From positions 1 to 64,000 of the forward strand of contig JBBHKE010000927.1 of NCBI GenBank assembly GCA_037447655.1: 64,000 nucleotides of DNA, written 5' to 3'. Made by a program: the position numbers and the translations under genes. The notes beneath the pieces were generated by a model. It did not search any database, was not told where the DNA came from, and saw only the letters and a list, made by a program, of their open reading frames with translations. Shown here piece after piece: positions 10,931 to 22,534 of this stretch. The stretch's first letter is position 1, and each line of letters opens with the position of its first letter. The DNA is from Zygnema cylindricum. Its lineage: Eukaryota; Streptophyta; Zygnematophyceae; Zygnematales; Zygnemataceae.

Positions 10931-12450
10931 TCGTTATTAGCCTTATGTACGCTATATTGGCACCCAAAAATTTTGTCATTGATACCCGAAATCCAGTGAA
11001 AAATATAATTTATCTTTGACGTTAATTATGGTTCTTGTAAATTAGCGTCAATGGTTTTACCGTACATTTTCCGTGAATAGTGAGGTGTACGGAAGTAATT
11101 TGTTCGTATAACAATGTACTTCGTAACCGAAATCCGTACGAAAATTGTGGTTAACTTATGTCGGTCGCATACAAAGCTGCGTTTAGAAAAATAGTGCAGT
11201 CGAGTTTGTAAAATAGGGGTTGGCATACCTTGAGAGGTTTATTTTTGTGTTTGACAGTGTGAATGGATAACATGTGCACATGCTAAAAACTGTCCATGTT
11301 ACGTCAACGTAGTGTTGCATACTTACACAAGTTGATAGTCGCGGAATGTTAAGTGTAATACAGTGCCTTTTTAACTCTATTTGAGAACCTGCTAGATTAA
11401 TAAAGTATATATTGACACTATTAAAGGATCAAAAGTGAACATAACAGTAATACAAGACCTTTGAACCAAATAGTCGCTTATTAGAGTTAAGTTTGACTTT
11501 AAAATGGGTTATGTTTCACAAAACGACAACAAATTAGTGTCATATTGTGTAAATGTTAGAGTGAAGTTTTTGAATTTAGAATTGAAAAAAACCGGCGCCT
11601 TGAAAACGAGAACCGATAACAAACCAACGGCATATGTAGACAAAACACAAAAATAAGATTTTGTGGTCAAAGAAATCCGTACCACATCCTCATTTCTTGG
11701 TGGCAGGCTTTTGAATCTCGCAGATCCATTTTTACACAACGTCGCCATTTTTTGGGCAGGATGCAGATCATCGCGCCGTTGCCTCACTTAATTCTTGCAG
11801 CATCCAGTAATCTATACCTCTTTTTAGGGTTAACATCAATAGTATGGTAGACTGTAATATGGTGGAACAACAAGGAAGTTTGAGGCAAGATCGTCGCTTC
11901 ATTTTTCCGGGATAATTAGAAAATCATTGGTAAGTGCGCAGCTCAGCATGTTTATTTATCTCTTCTGCGCTCTATACCTTTATTCTTCCTCTTTCATTTT
12001 CTAAACCTCTTTACGCCTTAAACTCTCCTTCTACTAATTGTTTGTCTCACACATTTGTTCCCATTCCCTTTCCTTACTCTTCTCTCTCAATCTCTTTTTC
12101 CCACTCTCTCTCTCCCTCGTTGTGTCCCATATCCTTTCTTTGTTTTTCGTTCTGAAGGGTTTTTCCCCATTTTACTCTCTTTTTTGTTCTGTGTCCCCTT
12201 TATTTCGTGACTCACTACCTTGTTGGTAATTTTCCCCTTCTTCCCTCTAGAATATTTACTCATTCTCTGACACCTGTTTCCCTCTCCTCATTGCTCTCCA
12301 TCTTGTTATCTATTTCTTTCAATCTATCATTTATCATTTCTCCCTTCTTCTGTATCTCGTGCTCTCTCTGAATTTTTTTCACTCCCTCTTCCATATTATC
12401 TTCCTTTTCGCCCGTACGCCTTATTTATCTCCTTGGTTGTTTACCATCCA
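10931..12450. other. Intergenic; pyrimidine-rich from 11.93 to 12.45 kb
   Basis: Contains a degenerate MITE-like patch (about 11025-11100, AAATTAGCGTCAATGG and GAGGTGTACGG), AT-rich sequence, and a long C/T-rich stretch (11930-12440). The minus-strand frame 11509-11787 (92 codons) has no recognised domain. Position 12451 begins the CCAAC duplication of the large retroelement. Confidence 0.35.
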
Positions 12451-12523
12451 CCAACTGTAACAAGGTTACATAGTTGTGTACTTTGTAGCTAGCAACTAGG
12501 TTGCTATAAATGCGGTGTCAAAG

Positions 12524-12600
12524 CAGCGCAACTGCGGTTCTAGACCAGCGCAACTGCGGTTCCAGACCAGCGCAACTGCGGTTCCAGACCAGCGCAACAT
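12524..12600. repeat. 22-23 bp minisatellite inside the 5' LTR
   Basis: Units AGCGCAACTGCGGTTCCAGACC start at 12524, 12547, 12569 and 12591 (the last partial). The matching place in the 3' LTR (about 36162-36190) has only one full unit, so copy number changed after insertion or between templates. Confidence 0.9.
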
Positions 12601-12959
12601 AGCAGCGTAGCAACTTAGCGGCGTAGCTATTTAGTTGCATAGCAGCATAACAGGGCAGCACAGCAACGCAGCTTAGCAGTATAGCAACGTCGCGGAATGT
12701 GGATAGAACGGTATTGTTCTAGAAGGGTATTTTGAGAATTCTCTCGGTTAACCGTAAAGGTCCATGTGTAAAGTTGTACAGTACTAGGTTGACTACCAGC
12801 TAATTAGTTTAAATAGTGAAGTAGGCCTAGTCAACAGGACACTCTTTGAATAGACCTTCGCAGCAAGCGCTGAATTTTGTAATCCTCTCCTGAGTAATAA
12901 AGCGCAACCTTGTTTGTCATTGTTGTGTGCTCCTGCTGTTGCTACGGGAAGATCCTTGG

Positions 12960-14120
12960 TGTTGATATTTGAGTATTTTCTAGGTCAGTATTATAATAGG
13001 AAAAAGGTAGAGGCGGTCTACCTTTAACCCCCTTTACTAAGCTCCCACACTTGTTGTAGTCACTGAAGGCTGGGTAGGGTGATATAGCCATGGCTACCTA
13101 AAGCTTTGTACAAGACAGGTAGTAGAAAATAGATGGGTTTACCAAAAGTATTGAAGGACCCTGGATTTGATCTTGGAACCGGCCGTACGTCAATATAGCC
13201 GTTAGCTTTGTCCATTTAGTCTAGGACTACTCTTAGGACATATAGGGTTTGATAATTATATAAATATGTTCGCGTAGATGAATTCATTTAACGGCGTGAA
13301 TAGATCCTTAGTACATAGAAACAGTTTATAGTACGGTTTACGCGAAACTAATACGGCGCATTTGTTTCGACGGCGAAACAAACACCGCGCACATATTTTC
13401 GACGGGTAAGAATGAAATTTGGATTTAATCGACGACCTTAGTGCTAGCCGAGATTGTAGAATGGCCACTTTGGCGTTTTCTGACGCCGCCACTCCGGATG
13501 ACACGTGGAAATGTGCTGGAGGATTGTGGAATCTCCGGAGCGCAAGATAACCAGTTTGGATGTGACATTTGTCACCCGTATGGTCCTGCAGTACAGGTGC
13601 CGTACAGAAAGTACTCCTGCTCATGTATTTTTATGTACGGTATAGTCTTGTGATTAGCGCCTTACTTCAGTAGAAGGGCTTAAGAGAGGGATTAGGACTT
13701 ATAATATTTCAGGTAGGTAGTTGCCTCTCCCAAAGAGCACCTTGTATAAATGGTAAACTTTGGCCAGCCATAACTATTAATTCAATTGACCATTTTCAGT
13801 GATTTTTTTTTCCTGCGGACTCAGGGGAGTCCAGGCTACACAGGGTTGTAGTTGGTCAAAGTATTTGCCTGCCTAGGTGGCTGCATTTCTAAGGGAAAGT
13901 CAAAGTGGGTGAATTTGTCCAAACTCATATTTTAACTTTGCATTCTGTGGTGGAACAGAGCACACAAAAAGTCTTATTTCACAGGGGTGAAGCTGTAATG
14001 GGGTTTTGATTGTCAAGGGGTCAATCATTTGGGTTTATATAAACTTGGAGCCGACACTATTTAGATTAGCTTCCTTTGGACCTGCGAATTCTGTGTGGCA
14101 AAAGAGCCCATAGAATTTCA
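12960..14120 (+). mobile_element. Solo LTR (copia-type) inside the outer 5' LTR
   Basis: Begins TGTTGATATTTGAGTATTTT and ends GAATTTCA. It is flanked by CTTGG (12955-12959) and CTTAG (14121-14125), a 5-bp duplication with one change. It has no internal region. Its sequence follows the copia LTR pattern: TATTTTCTAGG near the start, CCATGGCTACCTA, a GTTTCGACGGCGAAAC palindrome, GACACGTGG, a GTAC-rich block and ACTCAGGGGAGTCCAGGCTA. It is most like the minus-strand solo LTR at 44967-46176. Confidence 0.92.
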
Positions 14121-14181
14121 CTTAGAACTTTTCGCTGTGTATTGTGGTGTATTGTGGTGCTTATTTTTGTCCCTTTTACAC

Positions 14182-14193
14182 TGGTATCAAAGC
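14182..14193 (+). other. Primer-binding site of the outer element
   Basis: TGGTATCAAAGC lies one base after the 5' LTR end. It matches the plant initiator-Met-tRNA-complementary type (TGGTATCAGAGC) with one change. Confidence 0.88.
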
Positions 14194-14214
14194 TTTTCCC
14201 CGTGACTCGACAGC

Positions 14215-15078
14215 ATGGACGAACATGGCGTATCCACTACAAAAATGTTAGCTCAAGTTCTCAAGGAGTTAGATAGCGTTAGATTACAGAACGCGCAGCT
14301 AAGCAACATCGTCCCAGCTTTGGAATCTCTTCTTGGTGAGCCACCAAAAGGAGGCATGGAGAGGGACTATAAAAGACCGAAATTAAGGCTTCTCGATGAG
14401 TTTGACCCAGCAAGGCACATGAACCTCGACACGTGGCTATTCTCCTTTGCGAATTATCTCGAGAATTTTCCTAGCCTATCGGACCGCGAGAAGATTCACT
14501 ATTCGGGTGGTCTTCTTAAAAGGGCAGCGGGAGCATGTTGGAGGACATTGGTGGAGAATGATGAGATACCGACCGTTTGGGCTATCTTCATTCAATTCCT
14601 CCGTGACGCTTGGCAGCCTGTCAATACGGTTAAGGATGCAAGAGATAAGATCGCAGTGTTGAAGCAACGAACTTCGATGTTGGAGTTTACGCAGCAGCTT
14701 TTGGAGTTCAAGGTTCAAATACCTACGATGACGGAGGATGAAGCTGTGGATCGCTACGTGAAAGGGCTTAAATCATCCATTCGAAGGGATGTGGAAAAAT
14801 GGCTTGCTCGGGAAAGCACAACTCCTAGTCTCTCGGCAATCATTCAGTTTGCTGAGCGGACAGATTTAGTCGACTTCACCCTCAGTAGACCTTATCATTA
14901 TGGGTCGAGTAGTGGCGGAGGGGGTCGACGAGACGATGGTCCAACTCCCACGAAGCTCGGAGCAATTGATGAGGATAAGGAGGTGGTCAACGTGCTGCGG
15001 AAAAAGAAGAAAACTATCAAGACCAAGGCCAACAACTTGACCCCGGAGGAGCTCCAACGGCGGAGGCAAAATGGCTAA
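14215..15078 (+). CDS. Outer element gag (capsid region)
   Basis: Encodes 287 residues with the layout of a Ty3/gypsy Gag: a short N-terminal coiled coil (VLKELDSVRLQNAQL), a retrotransposon-gag helical domain at about residues 60-190 (FDPARHMNLDTWLFSFANYL, AGACWRTLVEN, WAIFIQFLRDAW), and a basic linker (LRKKKKTIKTKAN). Gag forms the virus-like particle in which reverse transcription occurs. The start at 14215 is the first ATG after the primer-binding site. The frame ends in TAA immediately before a zinc knuckle that continues in the same frame, so only one stop separates gag from nucleocapsid and protease. Confidence 0.85.
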   Translation: MDEHGVSTTKMLAQVLKELDSVRLQNAQLSNIVPALESLLGEPPKGGMERDYKRPKLRLLDEFDPARHMNLDTWLFSFANYLENFPSLSDREKIHYSGGLLKRAAGACWRTLVENDEIPTVWAIFIQFLRDAWQPVNTVKDARDKIAVLKQRTSMLEFTQQLLEFKVQIPTMTEDEAVDRYVKGLKSSIRRDVEKWLARESTTPSLSAIIQFAERTDLVDFTLSRPYHYGSSSGGGGRRDDGPTPTKLGAIDEDKEVVNVLRKKKKTIKTKANNLTPEELQRRRQNG

Positions 15079-15477
15079 TGCTTCCAGTGCCGTTCCCCGG
15101 ACCATATGGCCCGAGAATGTCCAAAACGGAAAAATCCAGGAAAGGGGAAACTTAACGTCATGAGGTTAGCCAGTGAAGGAGGAGACCCTTTGATATTTCG
15201 GGGTCAAATCAGAGTGAGCGCAACTAGCTTCATGGTGGACTCCGGAGCATCGGGAAATTTCATCAACGAGGCGACGGTGAAAAGGTTGAAACTTCCTCTC
15301 GTGGTGCTTAAGGATCCTCAGTCGGTACAATTAGTAGACGAAAGTTCCTTATCCATTACCCATCGTACTCCGAGGTTACGCGTCACAATCGAGAAATTCC
15401 GATGGTACGACACTCTTCCTGTATTACCTCTTGGGGACCATGAGGTAATCTCGGGGAAGCCGTGGCTACAAAAATAG
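15079..15477 (+). pseudogene. Outer element zinc knuckle and aspartic protease
   Basis: Continues the gag frame after one TAA. A CX2CX4HX4C knuckle (CFQCRSPDHMAREC) lies at 15079-15120. A retropepsin with the active-site motif VDSGASGNFI is at about 15234, followed by HEVISGKPWLQK, which ends in TAG where relatives have an ordinary residue before NPTxDW. The protease would cut Gag-Pol. The active site is preserved, but both flanking stops indicate decay unless the first is read through. Confidence 0.82.
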
Positions 15478-15814
15478 AATCCAACATTCGATTGGAGAAG
15501 TGGGGCCATGAGAGTGAAGAGGGGTGAAGAAGAGTTTGAGGTAAAAGCGGGGGCGGCTAGTTAAGGAGCGGAAGAGGGACGCCTACTTTCGGCCTTACAG
15601 CTTAAGAGGGCACTCAGAAAAGGGGAAACTATTGGTGTAGCAGTCGTCCAACCCATGCAGGAGGCGAACGAGGAGATTCTGGAGGAATGGAAGAAGAAGG
15701 ACCTCGACTTTGACTCAAAAGAAAGTGAAGACATCGGAAAGACTTCCGAAGAGGACCCGGAAGTCGTGACAAAACTTCTCGAGGAGTATGTAGATGTTTT
15801 TCCCCCAAAGCTCC
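15478..15814 (+). pseudogene. Outer element pol, start of reverse transcriptase only
   Basis: After the TAG the frame reads NPTFDWRSGAMRV and later VTKLLEEYVDVFPPKL, the segment that normally precedes the RT domain in Ty3/gypsy Pol. It is cut at 15814 by element B. No further RT, RNase H or integrase of this type was found in the window. Confidence 0.7.
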
Positions 15815-16853
15815 TGTTGAAATTAATAGATTTCTAGAGTATTTTCTAGGTTTAAATTTGTTAGGATAAAAGAAAAGAAAAAGACGGGCAGCCTGCCTCC
15901 ACCTCCTCTCTCTAGCCCCTATACTTGTTGTACTCAATGAAGGATAGAGAGGGTGGTTGATCCATGGCTGCCTTAGTTCAAGAGGCAGTTATTTTTAGTA
16001 GGTTACTAAAAATATACCTGGCGGACCCGGGATTTGATCGCGGTACCTACGGTTCGTCAAGTTGACCAATAGCGGTCAGCTTTATCATATTAGACTAGGA
16101 CGAATGCTAAATGCTATAGTATGTGATAGATATATATATCTATAAGGAGGAACAAATTCATTTAACTAAAACTGTATACGGCTTGCATAGATACAATTTT
16201 ATTAAAGTACGAAGTACGACACCTTTTTTCAAAACGAATACCACGCATTTTGTTTTGACAGCGAAACAAATATCGCGCAAGTATTTATAACGGCTAAGAT
16301 TGCGTCTTGCTGCGAATCCAACGGCGCACATCATCGCCGAAATCCCGGAGTGGTCGCTTTGGCGTTTTGTGACGTGGCATGACTTAGAGCCACGTGGAGA
16401 GATGACATTCGGTCATAAGAATTCGGAGGAATGTACGGACGAGTGAAAAGCAGACACGCGTCCGCTTAATGTCCTTGTCGTACATAAGCCGTACAAATGG
16501 TACATCGGCAACAGTACTCTTTGGTACGGTTTAGTAATCTGATTGGTGCGTACTTCAGTAGATAGAAGTTATTAGAGAGAATCAGGACTTAGAAAATTTT
16601 GGTAGGTAGTTACCTCTCTTTTTGAGAGTTTGTACAAATTGGCATTTATTACTGCCTCATAACTTATTGGCTAGTTGGCTATTTCACTTATTCTTTTTGC
16701 TACGGACTCAAGGGAGTCCAGGCTACATAAAGGTGGAGTAAAACTGTTAATTTGCTTTCCTAGACAGGAGTGGTTGTGGCTTGAAGTGGGTAAGTTAAAT
16801 ACTATCTAGAGGCTTCCAATATTCTGTGGTCCAATGGAGGACACATAATTGCA
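15815..16853 (+). mobile_element. Element B 5' LTR
   Basis: Begins TGTTGAAATTAATAGATTTC after GCTCC (15810-15814, the expected duplication copy) and ends ATAATTGCA. It is followed by GGTTATTGGCCCACC, which aligns with the primer-binding region of element A. It carries the shared blocks: CCATGGCTGCCTTA, CACGTGG, a GTAC cluster and GACTCAAGGGAGTCCAGGCTA. No 3' LTR partner or second GCTCC boundary was found. Confidence 0.88.
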
Positions 16854-17149
16854 GGTTATTGGCCCACCCTCTAGGGTGCCCACGTTCAATGGATCTGGGT
16901 TAATCTATTGAGAAGCCATGATGATGGGAGCTTTGTGTGAAAAACGATGCTGGGGTATTATTATTGGACAAGTGAAACGTCCACATTCGAGAACTCCACC
17001 AGGATTTGGAGGAGAAAGGTTTCTTGAGCAACGGCTTCCTTAGCCGAGGAGGAAGATGATGGGGACAACACTGTTTCCGAAAAGGGGAAAGGGAAGGAGA
17101 CACCCCTCACACCTATTCCCACAGTACCGGTAGTGGCGACCGTGAAGAC

Positions 17150-18183
17150 TGTAGAAATAAAAAGGTTATTTTTAGTATTTTCTAGGTTTTGCAAAATGCA
17201 GAAAAGAAGCCGAGGCAGTCTGCCTCTAACTTCTCTCTTCAGCTCCCACACTTGTCATAGTCACTAAAGGTTGAAGAGGGAGCTAGAGCCATGGCTGCCT
17301 ATAGTAATTAGAGATAGAGTTACGGGTTGTAGATTTTGGTAGATTTACCAAAATATAAATTGACGGACCCAGGATTTGAACCGGGTACCTACCGTCCAAC
17401 ACTTAGCCTGTAGCCTAAGCCATTTAGTCTGCCATCATGCTTGGATATATTTGGTTTGATAGTTATTTAAATGTTAACACGTAGTCTATTTCATTTAATG
17501 GGATCTTTAAACATAGATACAGTTTGTAAAGTACGGCGTACGAAACATCCGAAACGAATACTGCGCATTTTGTTAAGAAAGCGAAAGAAATACTACGGAA
17601 GTATTTATAACGGTCACGATTGTAATCCGGCTTAATCGGACGGCCACGAAGCATGCCGAGATCGTGGAATAGGTTTTTGGCGTTTGCGGTTGACGTCACG
17701 TCAATTGCCACGTGGCACAATGACATTGCATTACGACATCTCCTGGGATTCCAATAACGAATCAAAAAATGACATGTGTCGACTTTTTGGCCATGTTGTA
17801 CAATATCCGTACATAAAGTACATCGGCACATGTACCTTAATGTACGATACACTATTATGATTGGTGCCGTACTTCAGTAGATAGAGTTTTAGAGAGAGAT
17901 AGGACTTAGAAAAATTTGATTGATTAGACCCTCTCTCCCAGAGAGCTCCTATACAAAAGGTCAACTTTGACCTTTCATAACTTACTACTCAGGGGAGCAA
18001 ATTCAGAGATTAGTTTTGCTATAGACTCAGGGGAGTCTTGCCTTTACAAGGGTGAAAGTGGTCAGAGTTTTTGGTCTGCCAGGGTGGTAGTTATTCTTGC
18101 TGAAACACAAAGGGGTCAGGGTTATCCTAGAGGCTTCGTGTGAGCTGCCTACTCTGTGGTCCTATGGAGGTCTCAGAGTTACA
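17150..18183 (+). mobile_element. Element A 5' LTR
   Basis: TGTAGAAATAAAAAGGTTAT to GGTCTCAGAGTTACA. It contains a CACGTG G-box at 17709, a GACATGTGTCGAC palindrome and five GTAC words in 17798-17847 (one within CCGTACAT), then ATTGGTGCCGTACTTCAGTA. It is followed by TTATGGGCCCACC, the probable primer-binding region (tRNA not identified). Confidence 0.93.
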
Positions 18184-18247
18184 CGTTATGGGCCCACCAT
18201 CTAGGGTGCCCATATTCAATGGAGCTGGCTTCATATACAGGAAAAGT

Positions 18248-19139
18248 ATGATGACAGGAGCTCTATGTGAGAAACGGTTTTGGGGAATAGTGAGTGGACG
18301 GGTGAGGCGTCCATCCAGTCTTGGGATACCTCTAGGGTTTACAGGAGGAAAATTCACTAGAGATGCAGATTCATCTTCAACGGAGAAGAGAAAGGAAGGA
18401 GAGGTGGTGGACAAAGGCAAGGAGAAGGAGATGGTCACACCAATAGCAACAGGTTTGGCATTCATGTCACCTATTCCGAGGAACAAGGAGAATGATATCG
18501 ATACGTGGGACTACAATAATATGGTGGCTAAGCACTTCATCCTCTGCCATCTTACTCAAGGGCTTGCATCCCCCCATTTGCAAGTAGAGAGGGCATCCGA
18601 TCTTTGGATGGCTCTCATAGAGATGTACCGAAGTGGTACGATTCAGCAACAACAGTTGGCTGATCAGAAAATTAAGGAGTATGTATACAAAGGGGGGAAG
18701 ATGTTGGATTTTTGCAATGAGCTTGCTACACTTTTCATGGAACTAGAAAGTGCTGGAAAAGTATTTAGTGAAAAGGAAAAGGTTCACTGTTTACTGATGA
18801 AGTTACCCGAGGAGTTCGAGAACATAGTCAACCGTGTGCAGGACTTTCCGAACTCAAGGTGGATTTGGAATTCAGTGGTAGGGATGATTCTCGTTCGCGA
18901 GAATACAATTGAGATCCGAAGGGAAGCAAAGAGTGGGAAAGCTTTGGCAGCCGGGACCGATTGGCGAAACAATGATTCCAGAAAAACAGGTTGGAAATTA
19001 TCGAGGGGAGGGGCAGAAAAATGAGACAATGGAGTTTGGACAAAGGACTCCAAAGGGACTGTGCCATTTTTGTAAGAAACCAGGGCACTATATGGCTGAA
19101 TGCACTAAGTTATCCGAGCTGCGGTTAAAGGAGGGGTAG
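18248..19139 (+). pseudogene. Element A gag
   Basis: Starts MMTGALCEKRFWGIVSGR. The Gag core is MVAKHFILCHLTQGLASPHL, ASDLWMALIEMYRSGTIQQQ, GGKMLDFCNELATLFMELES, EEFENIVNRVQDF and GMILVRENTIEIRR. A frameshift near 18910-19020 moves the continuation to another frame, which carries the intact CHFCKKPGHYMAEC knuckle (about 19061) and ends at TAG 19137-19139. I chose the start at 18248 because element B has the matching MMMGALCEKR and the upstream in-frame ATG lies inside the LTR. Confidence 0.85.
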
Positions 19140-20955
19140 ACTGGTGGACCCCCGAGAGGAAAGAAAAAGGCCCTTGTGACACAGGTACATGAGGCGGAAT
19201 CCGAGGACGAGGACAATGAACTCCTATTGGATGAGGAGTTGGAAACGAAAAACGAGGTCGAAATTCCACAAAAACAAAAATGTGCTTTCGGTGGATTGAA
19301 AGGTGAAGCAGGCTGGATTGTAGATTCAGGAGCATCCATGCACATGTGTAAAGATAAACACGTGTTCACTAAGATACGAAAGATTCCCACCGTAGAGATA
19401 GAGTACGGGGATGGGAGGATAGTCAGTACTACTCTTGTAGGATCGGTAGATCTAAAAGTGTTAGTAGATTGAAAGACATCTATAGTTACATTCTCCGATG
19501 TGTTGTTTATTCCGGAGCTGAACAAAAACCTCATCTCTACGTCTGTTTTAGATGATAAGGGTTTTGATACTAGCACTAGGAAAGGAGTGTTTACTGCTAG
19601 CTTTGAGGTGGAAGTTTATTTCACTGCTGAAAAGGTAGCCAAAGGATGTTTAGGCTGATTTTAACCAATGAAAAGAAGAAACTTTATTATGCTGGTGTTC
19701 ATGATATAATGTTGTGGCATAAGAGGCTTGGGCATGTGAATCTAGACAAGTTAAGAGAGACGAAAAAGATGGGAGTAGTGGAAGGAATTCTGTTCGGTGA
19801 TAGTGAGAATCTAAGTGATTGTAGTGGATGTGCTCAAGGTAAAGCACACAGGTTACCCTTCCCAAAAACTGCCACCTATAACGGAGAAAAGATTCTAGAT
19901 TTAGTACACACAGATATTTGGGGGCCGGCCAGAGTGCCATCACCCGGGGGAAAGAGATTTATGATGACTATCACTGATGATTGGTCTCGATATTCCAGGG
20001 TGTATTTTTTGAAAAATAAGTCAGAGGCTCAGGAATGCTTTAAACAATATAAAGCATGGAGTGAAAAACTCCATGAAACCTCAATCAAGAGAGTAAGGAG
20101 TGACAATGGTTGAGAGTATACCTCTAACCAGTTTGAGGATTTTTTGGGAGAAGATGAAGTGCAACACCAAAAGACAGTTCCTGAAAATCTTGAGCAGAAT
20201 GGTGTAGCTGAAAGATTAAATAGAACACTGAGTGATAGTGCTAGGAGTATGCTGTCCGATAAGAAGATAGGAAAGAAGTTTTGGGCCGAAGCAATAAACT
20301 GTGCAAATTATCTCAAAAATAGAGTTCTTACTTCAGCAGTAAAAGGCCAAACACCTTATGAGAGATGGACAGGCCGAAAACCAGATGTTTCACACTTAAA
20401 GGTTTTCGGTAGTCAAGTGTTCAGTTTAGACACAGATCGGTCAAACTGGGAGTTAGACCCAAAAGGAAAACCTGGATATCTACTAGGATATGATGAAGAT
20501 GTAAAAGGATATAGAGTCTTTGATCTCAAAAGAGAGGATATTATTCTAGTGAAGCATCTAGTGGTTATGGATGAAGGAAAATTTATTGATCCCTTTAAGC
20601 ATACAAGGACAGTCAAGATCAGATTTGAGTCAGAAAATTCTGATGACTTTGAGCTTCCTAACTATCCAGGATTTCAAGAAGATGATGATTTTGCAGGTAC
20701 GGATCAGATCGAGAAGGACCCAAGTGTGGAATCCCTTGTATTAACTCCAACCGAAGCGGAAGACGTGGTGGAAATCGACCCGGAATCAAGGGATAGGGGA
20801 GAAGTAGAAACTGTTCGGAAAAATCCAAGAGAACCATCTATTCCGGCAACCGAGTTTGAGGGAGGAAGAAGAAGCATTAAAAGACTGCAAGAGAGACAAG
20901 TTAACAATAAGGTAACCAAACTGTCTCACCCCGATGAACCTCAAACTTATAATTA
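19140..20955 (+). pseudogene. Element A protease and integrase
   Basis: The protease motif WIVDSGASMHMCKDK at about 19315 keeps DSGA. The integrase has WHKRLGHVNLDKL then CSGCAQGKAHRLPF (HHCC zinc finger), HTDIWGPARVPSPGGK (first D), RVRSDNG stop EYTSNQ (second D, with a TGA at 20111-20113) and EQNGVAERLNRTL (E). Stops also occur at about 19469 and 19656. The C-terminal TPYERWTGRKPDVSHLKVFG block and an RRSIKRLQERQ linker follow. Confidence 0.9.
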
Positions 20956-22528
20956 GGCAATGACTTGTCCTGAAAGAAACCGGTGGAAAACAGCCATAAA
21001 TGAGGAGATGGCCTCTATTATGGCGGCCGATACATGGGAATTGGTGGATTGTCCTCCTGACAGGAAGCCAATTGGGTGTAAGTGGGTATTTAAGCTGAAA
21101 CTCAACCCGGATAACACCATTGAGCGCTACAAGGCTCGGTTAGTGGCAAAGGGATTTACCCAGAAAGAGGGAATTGACTATGAGGAGACTTTTGCTCCGG
21201 TCGTTAGGTTTCCTTCGGTTCGGATACTTCTCACTATGGTGGCAGCAGAAGACATGGAAGTGCATCAGATGGACATCAAGACGGCCTTCCTACATGGAGA
21301 GTTGGAAGGGGAAATTTTTATGCGATAGCCCGAAGGATTTGTGGAGCAAGGGGAGGAAAGCAAGGTATGCCGATTGATCAAATCTTTGTATGGGCTGAAA
21401 CAGCCGCCTCGGCAATGGAACAAGAAGCTCAACGAGTTTCTTATAGGTTTGGGATATATTCGGATCAGCTCAGATCACTCTATATATTTGTTTAAAGATG
21501 AGGAAGGAATTATTTTTATTGCAATTTATGTCGATGATTTGCTTGTTTTAAGTAAATCTATGGATAAAATAAATAAGTTGAAAAATGATTTAAAAGAAAG
21601 ATTTGAGATGAACGATATGGGAGAAACAAGGTATATTTTGGGAATTCAGGTAGAGAGAGATAGAGATAGAAAAATAATAAGATTAACTCAAAAAGAGGCC
21701 ATTGGAAACATGTTAGAAAAATTCCAAATGGACAAGGCTAATAGTTGTACCACTCCTATGGAATTAAAAAAGGGAAGCAAGGGGAGTGAGGAAGAGGGAG
21801 TTATAATCTTAGATGATGAGGTAGGCCCGGAAGAGAAAAGATTTATGCAGACCATCCTTTATAGACAAGTAGTGGGCAGCCTAATATATTTTATGAATTA
21901 TACCCGTCCGGACATAGTCGCAGCTGTAGGAGTACTAAGTAGGAGTCTGAATGCTCCCACTAAGAAAGATTGGGAGGCAGCTAAGAGAGTCCTTAGATAT
22001 CTCATAGGGACTAGGGATCTATGGTTGCATTTGGGTGGGAACAATACTGACATCACCACTTGGAGTGATGCTAGCTATGGGGATGCTCCTATGAGGAGAT
22101 GCACATCTGGATATGTATTGTATGTGGGTGATGGGGCTTGCTGCTCGAGCAGTAAGCAGCAAAGAGTCATTGCCTAGTCCACCATGGAAGCTGGGTACAT
22201 GGCTTCTTGCTCTGCTGTAAAAAAAATAATGTGGGTCAAGTCTTTGCTTGGTGAGCTTGGTCAACTTAAGAGTGGTGTCCAAAAAGTGTTTTGTGATAAT
22301 CAGGCTGCCATTGCCATTTCCGCCAATCCTGAACATCACTTTAAAGCCAAACACATGGACATTAGGCTTAGCTTTGTTCGGGAGAAAGTAGAAAACAAGA
22401 TAATCAGTTTGGAGTATAAACCAGATAGTGAAATGGTAGCTGATATGATGACCAAACCTGTTCCTTCCCCTAAACTAATTTTCTGCCGGGAGAAGTGTGG
22501 TCTTAAAAAAAGAGTGACTAGAAAATAA
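20956..22528 (+). pseudogene. Element A reverse transcriptase-RNase H
   Basis: RT with KPIGCKWVFKLKLNPDNTIE, MDIKTAFLHGELEGEIFM, SLYGLKQPPRQWN and the catalytic YVDDLLVLS at about 21524. RNase H has TTWSDASYGDAP, STMEAGYMASC and VFCDNQAAIAIS and ends REKCGLKKRVTRK. Three stops (about 20955, 21326 and 22175) are the only breaks. Apart from these it is well conserved with element C and the 9.5-10.9 kb fragment. Confidence 0.92.
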
Positions 22529-22534
22529 GGGGAG
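22521..22534 (+). other. Element A polypurine tract
   Basis: GAAAATAAGGGGAG lies directly before the 3' LTR. The identical string precedes the element C 3' LTR (31720-31733). Confidence 0.88.

Larger units (their letters stand above)
12456..14180 (+). mobile_element. Outer element 5' LTR, split by a solo LTR
   Basis: 12456-12959 plus about 14121-14180 together match the 3' LTR at 36092-36596: TACTTTGTAGCTAGCAACTA, AGTACTAGGTTGACTACCAG, GACACTCTTTGAATAGACCT and a final GGTGCTTATTTTTGTCCC. The TG and CA ends are intact. A foreign solo LTR occupies 12960-14120. Confidence 0.9.

Noticed and set aside
12524-12600. Short regularly spaced repeats considered as a CRISPR array
   Set aside because: Units are contiguous with no unique spacers, inside an LTR of a eukaryotic retroelement.
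17463-17964. 129- and 77-codon minus ORFs (and the copy at 23117-23350)
   Set aside because: Antisense to element A LTRs; present because both LTRs are nearly identical, not because of coding selection.
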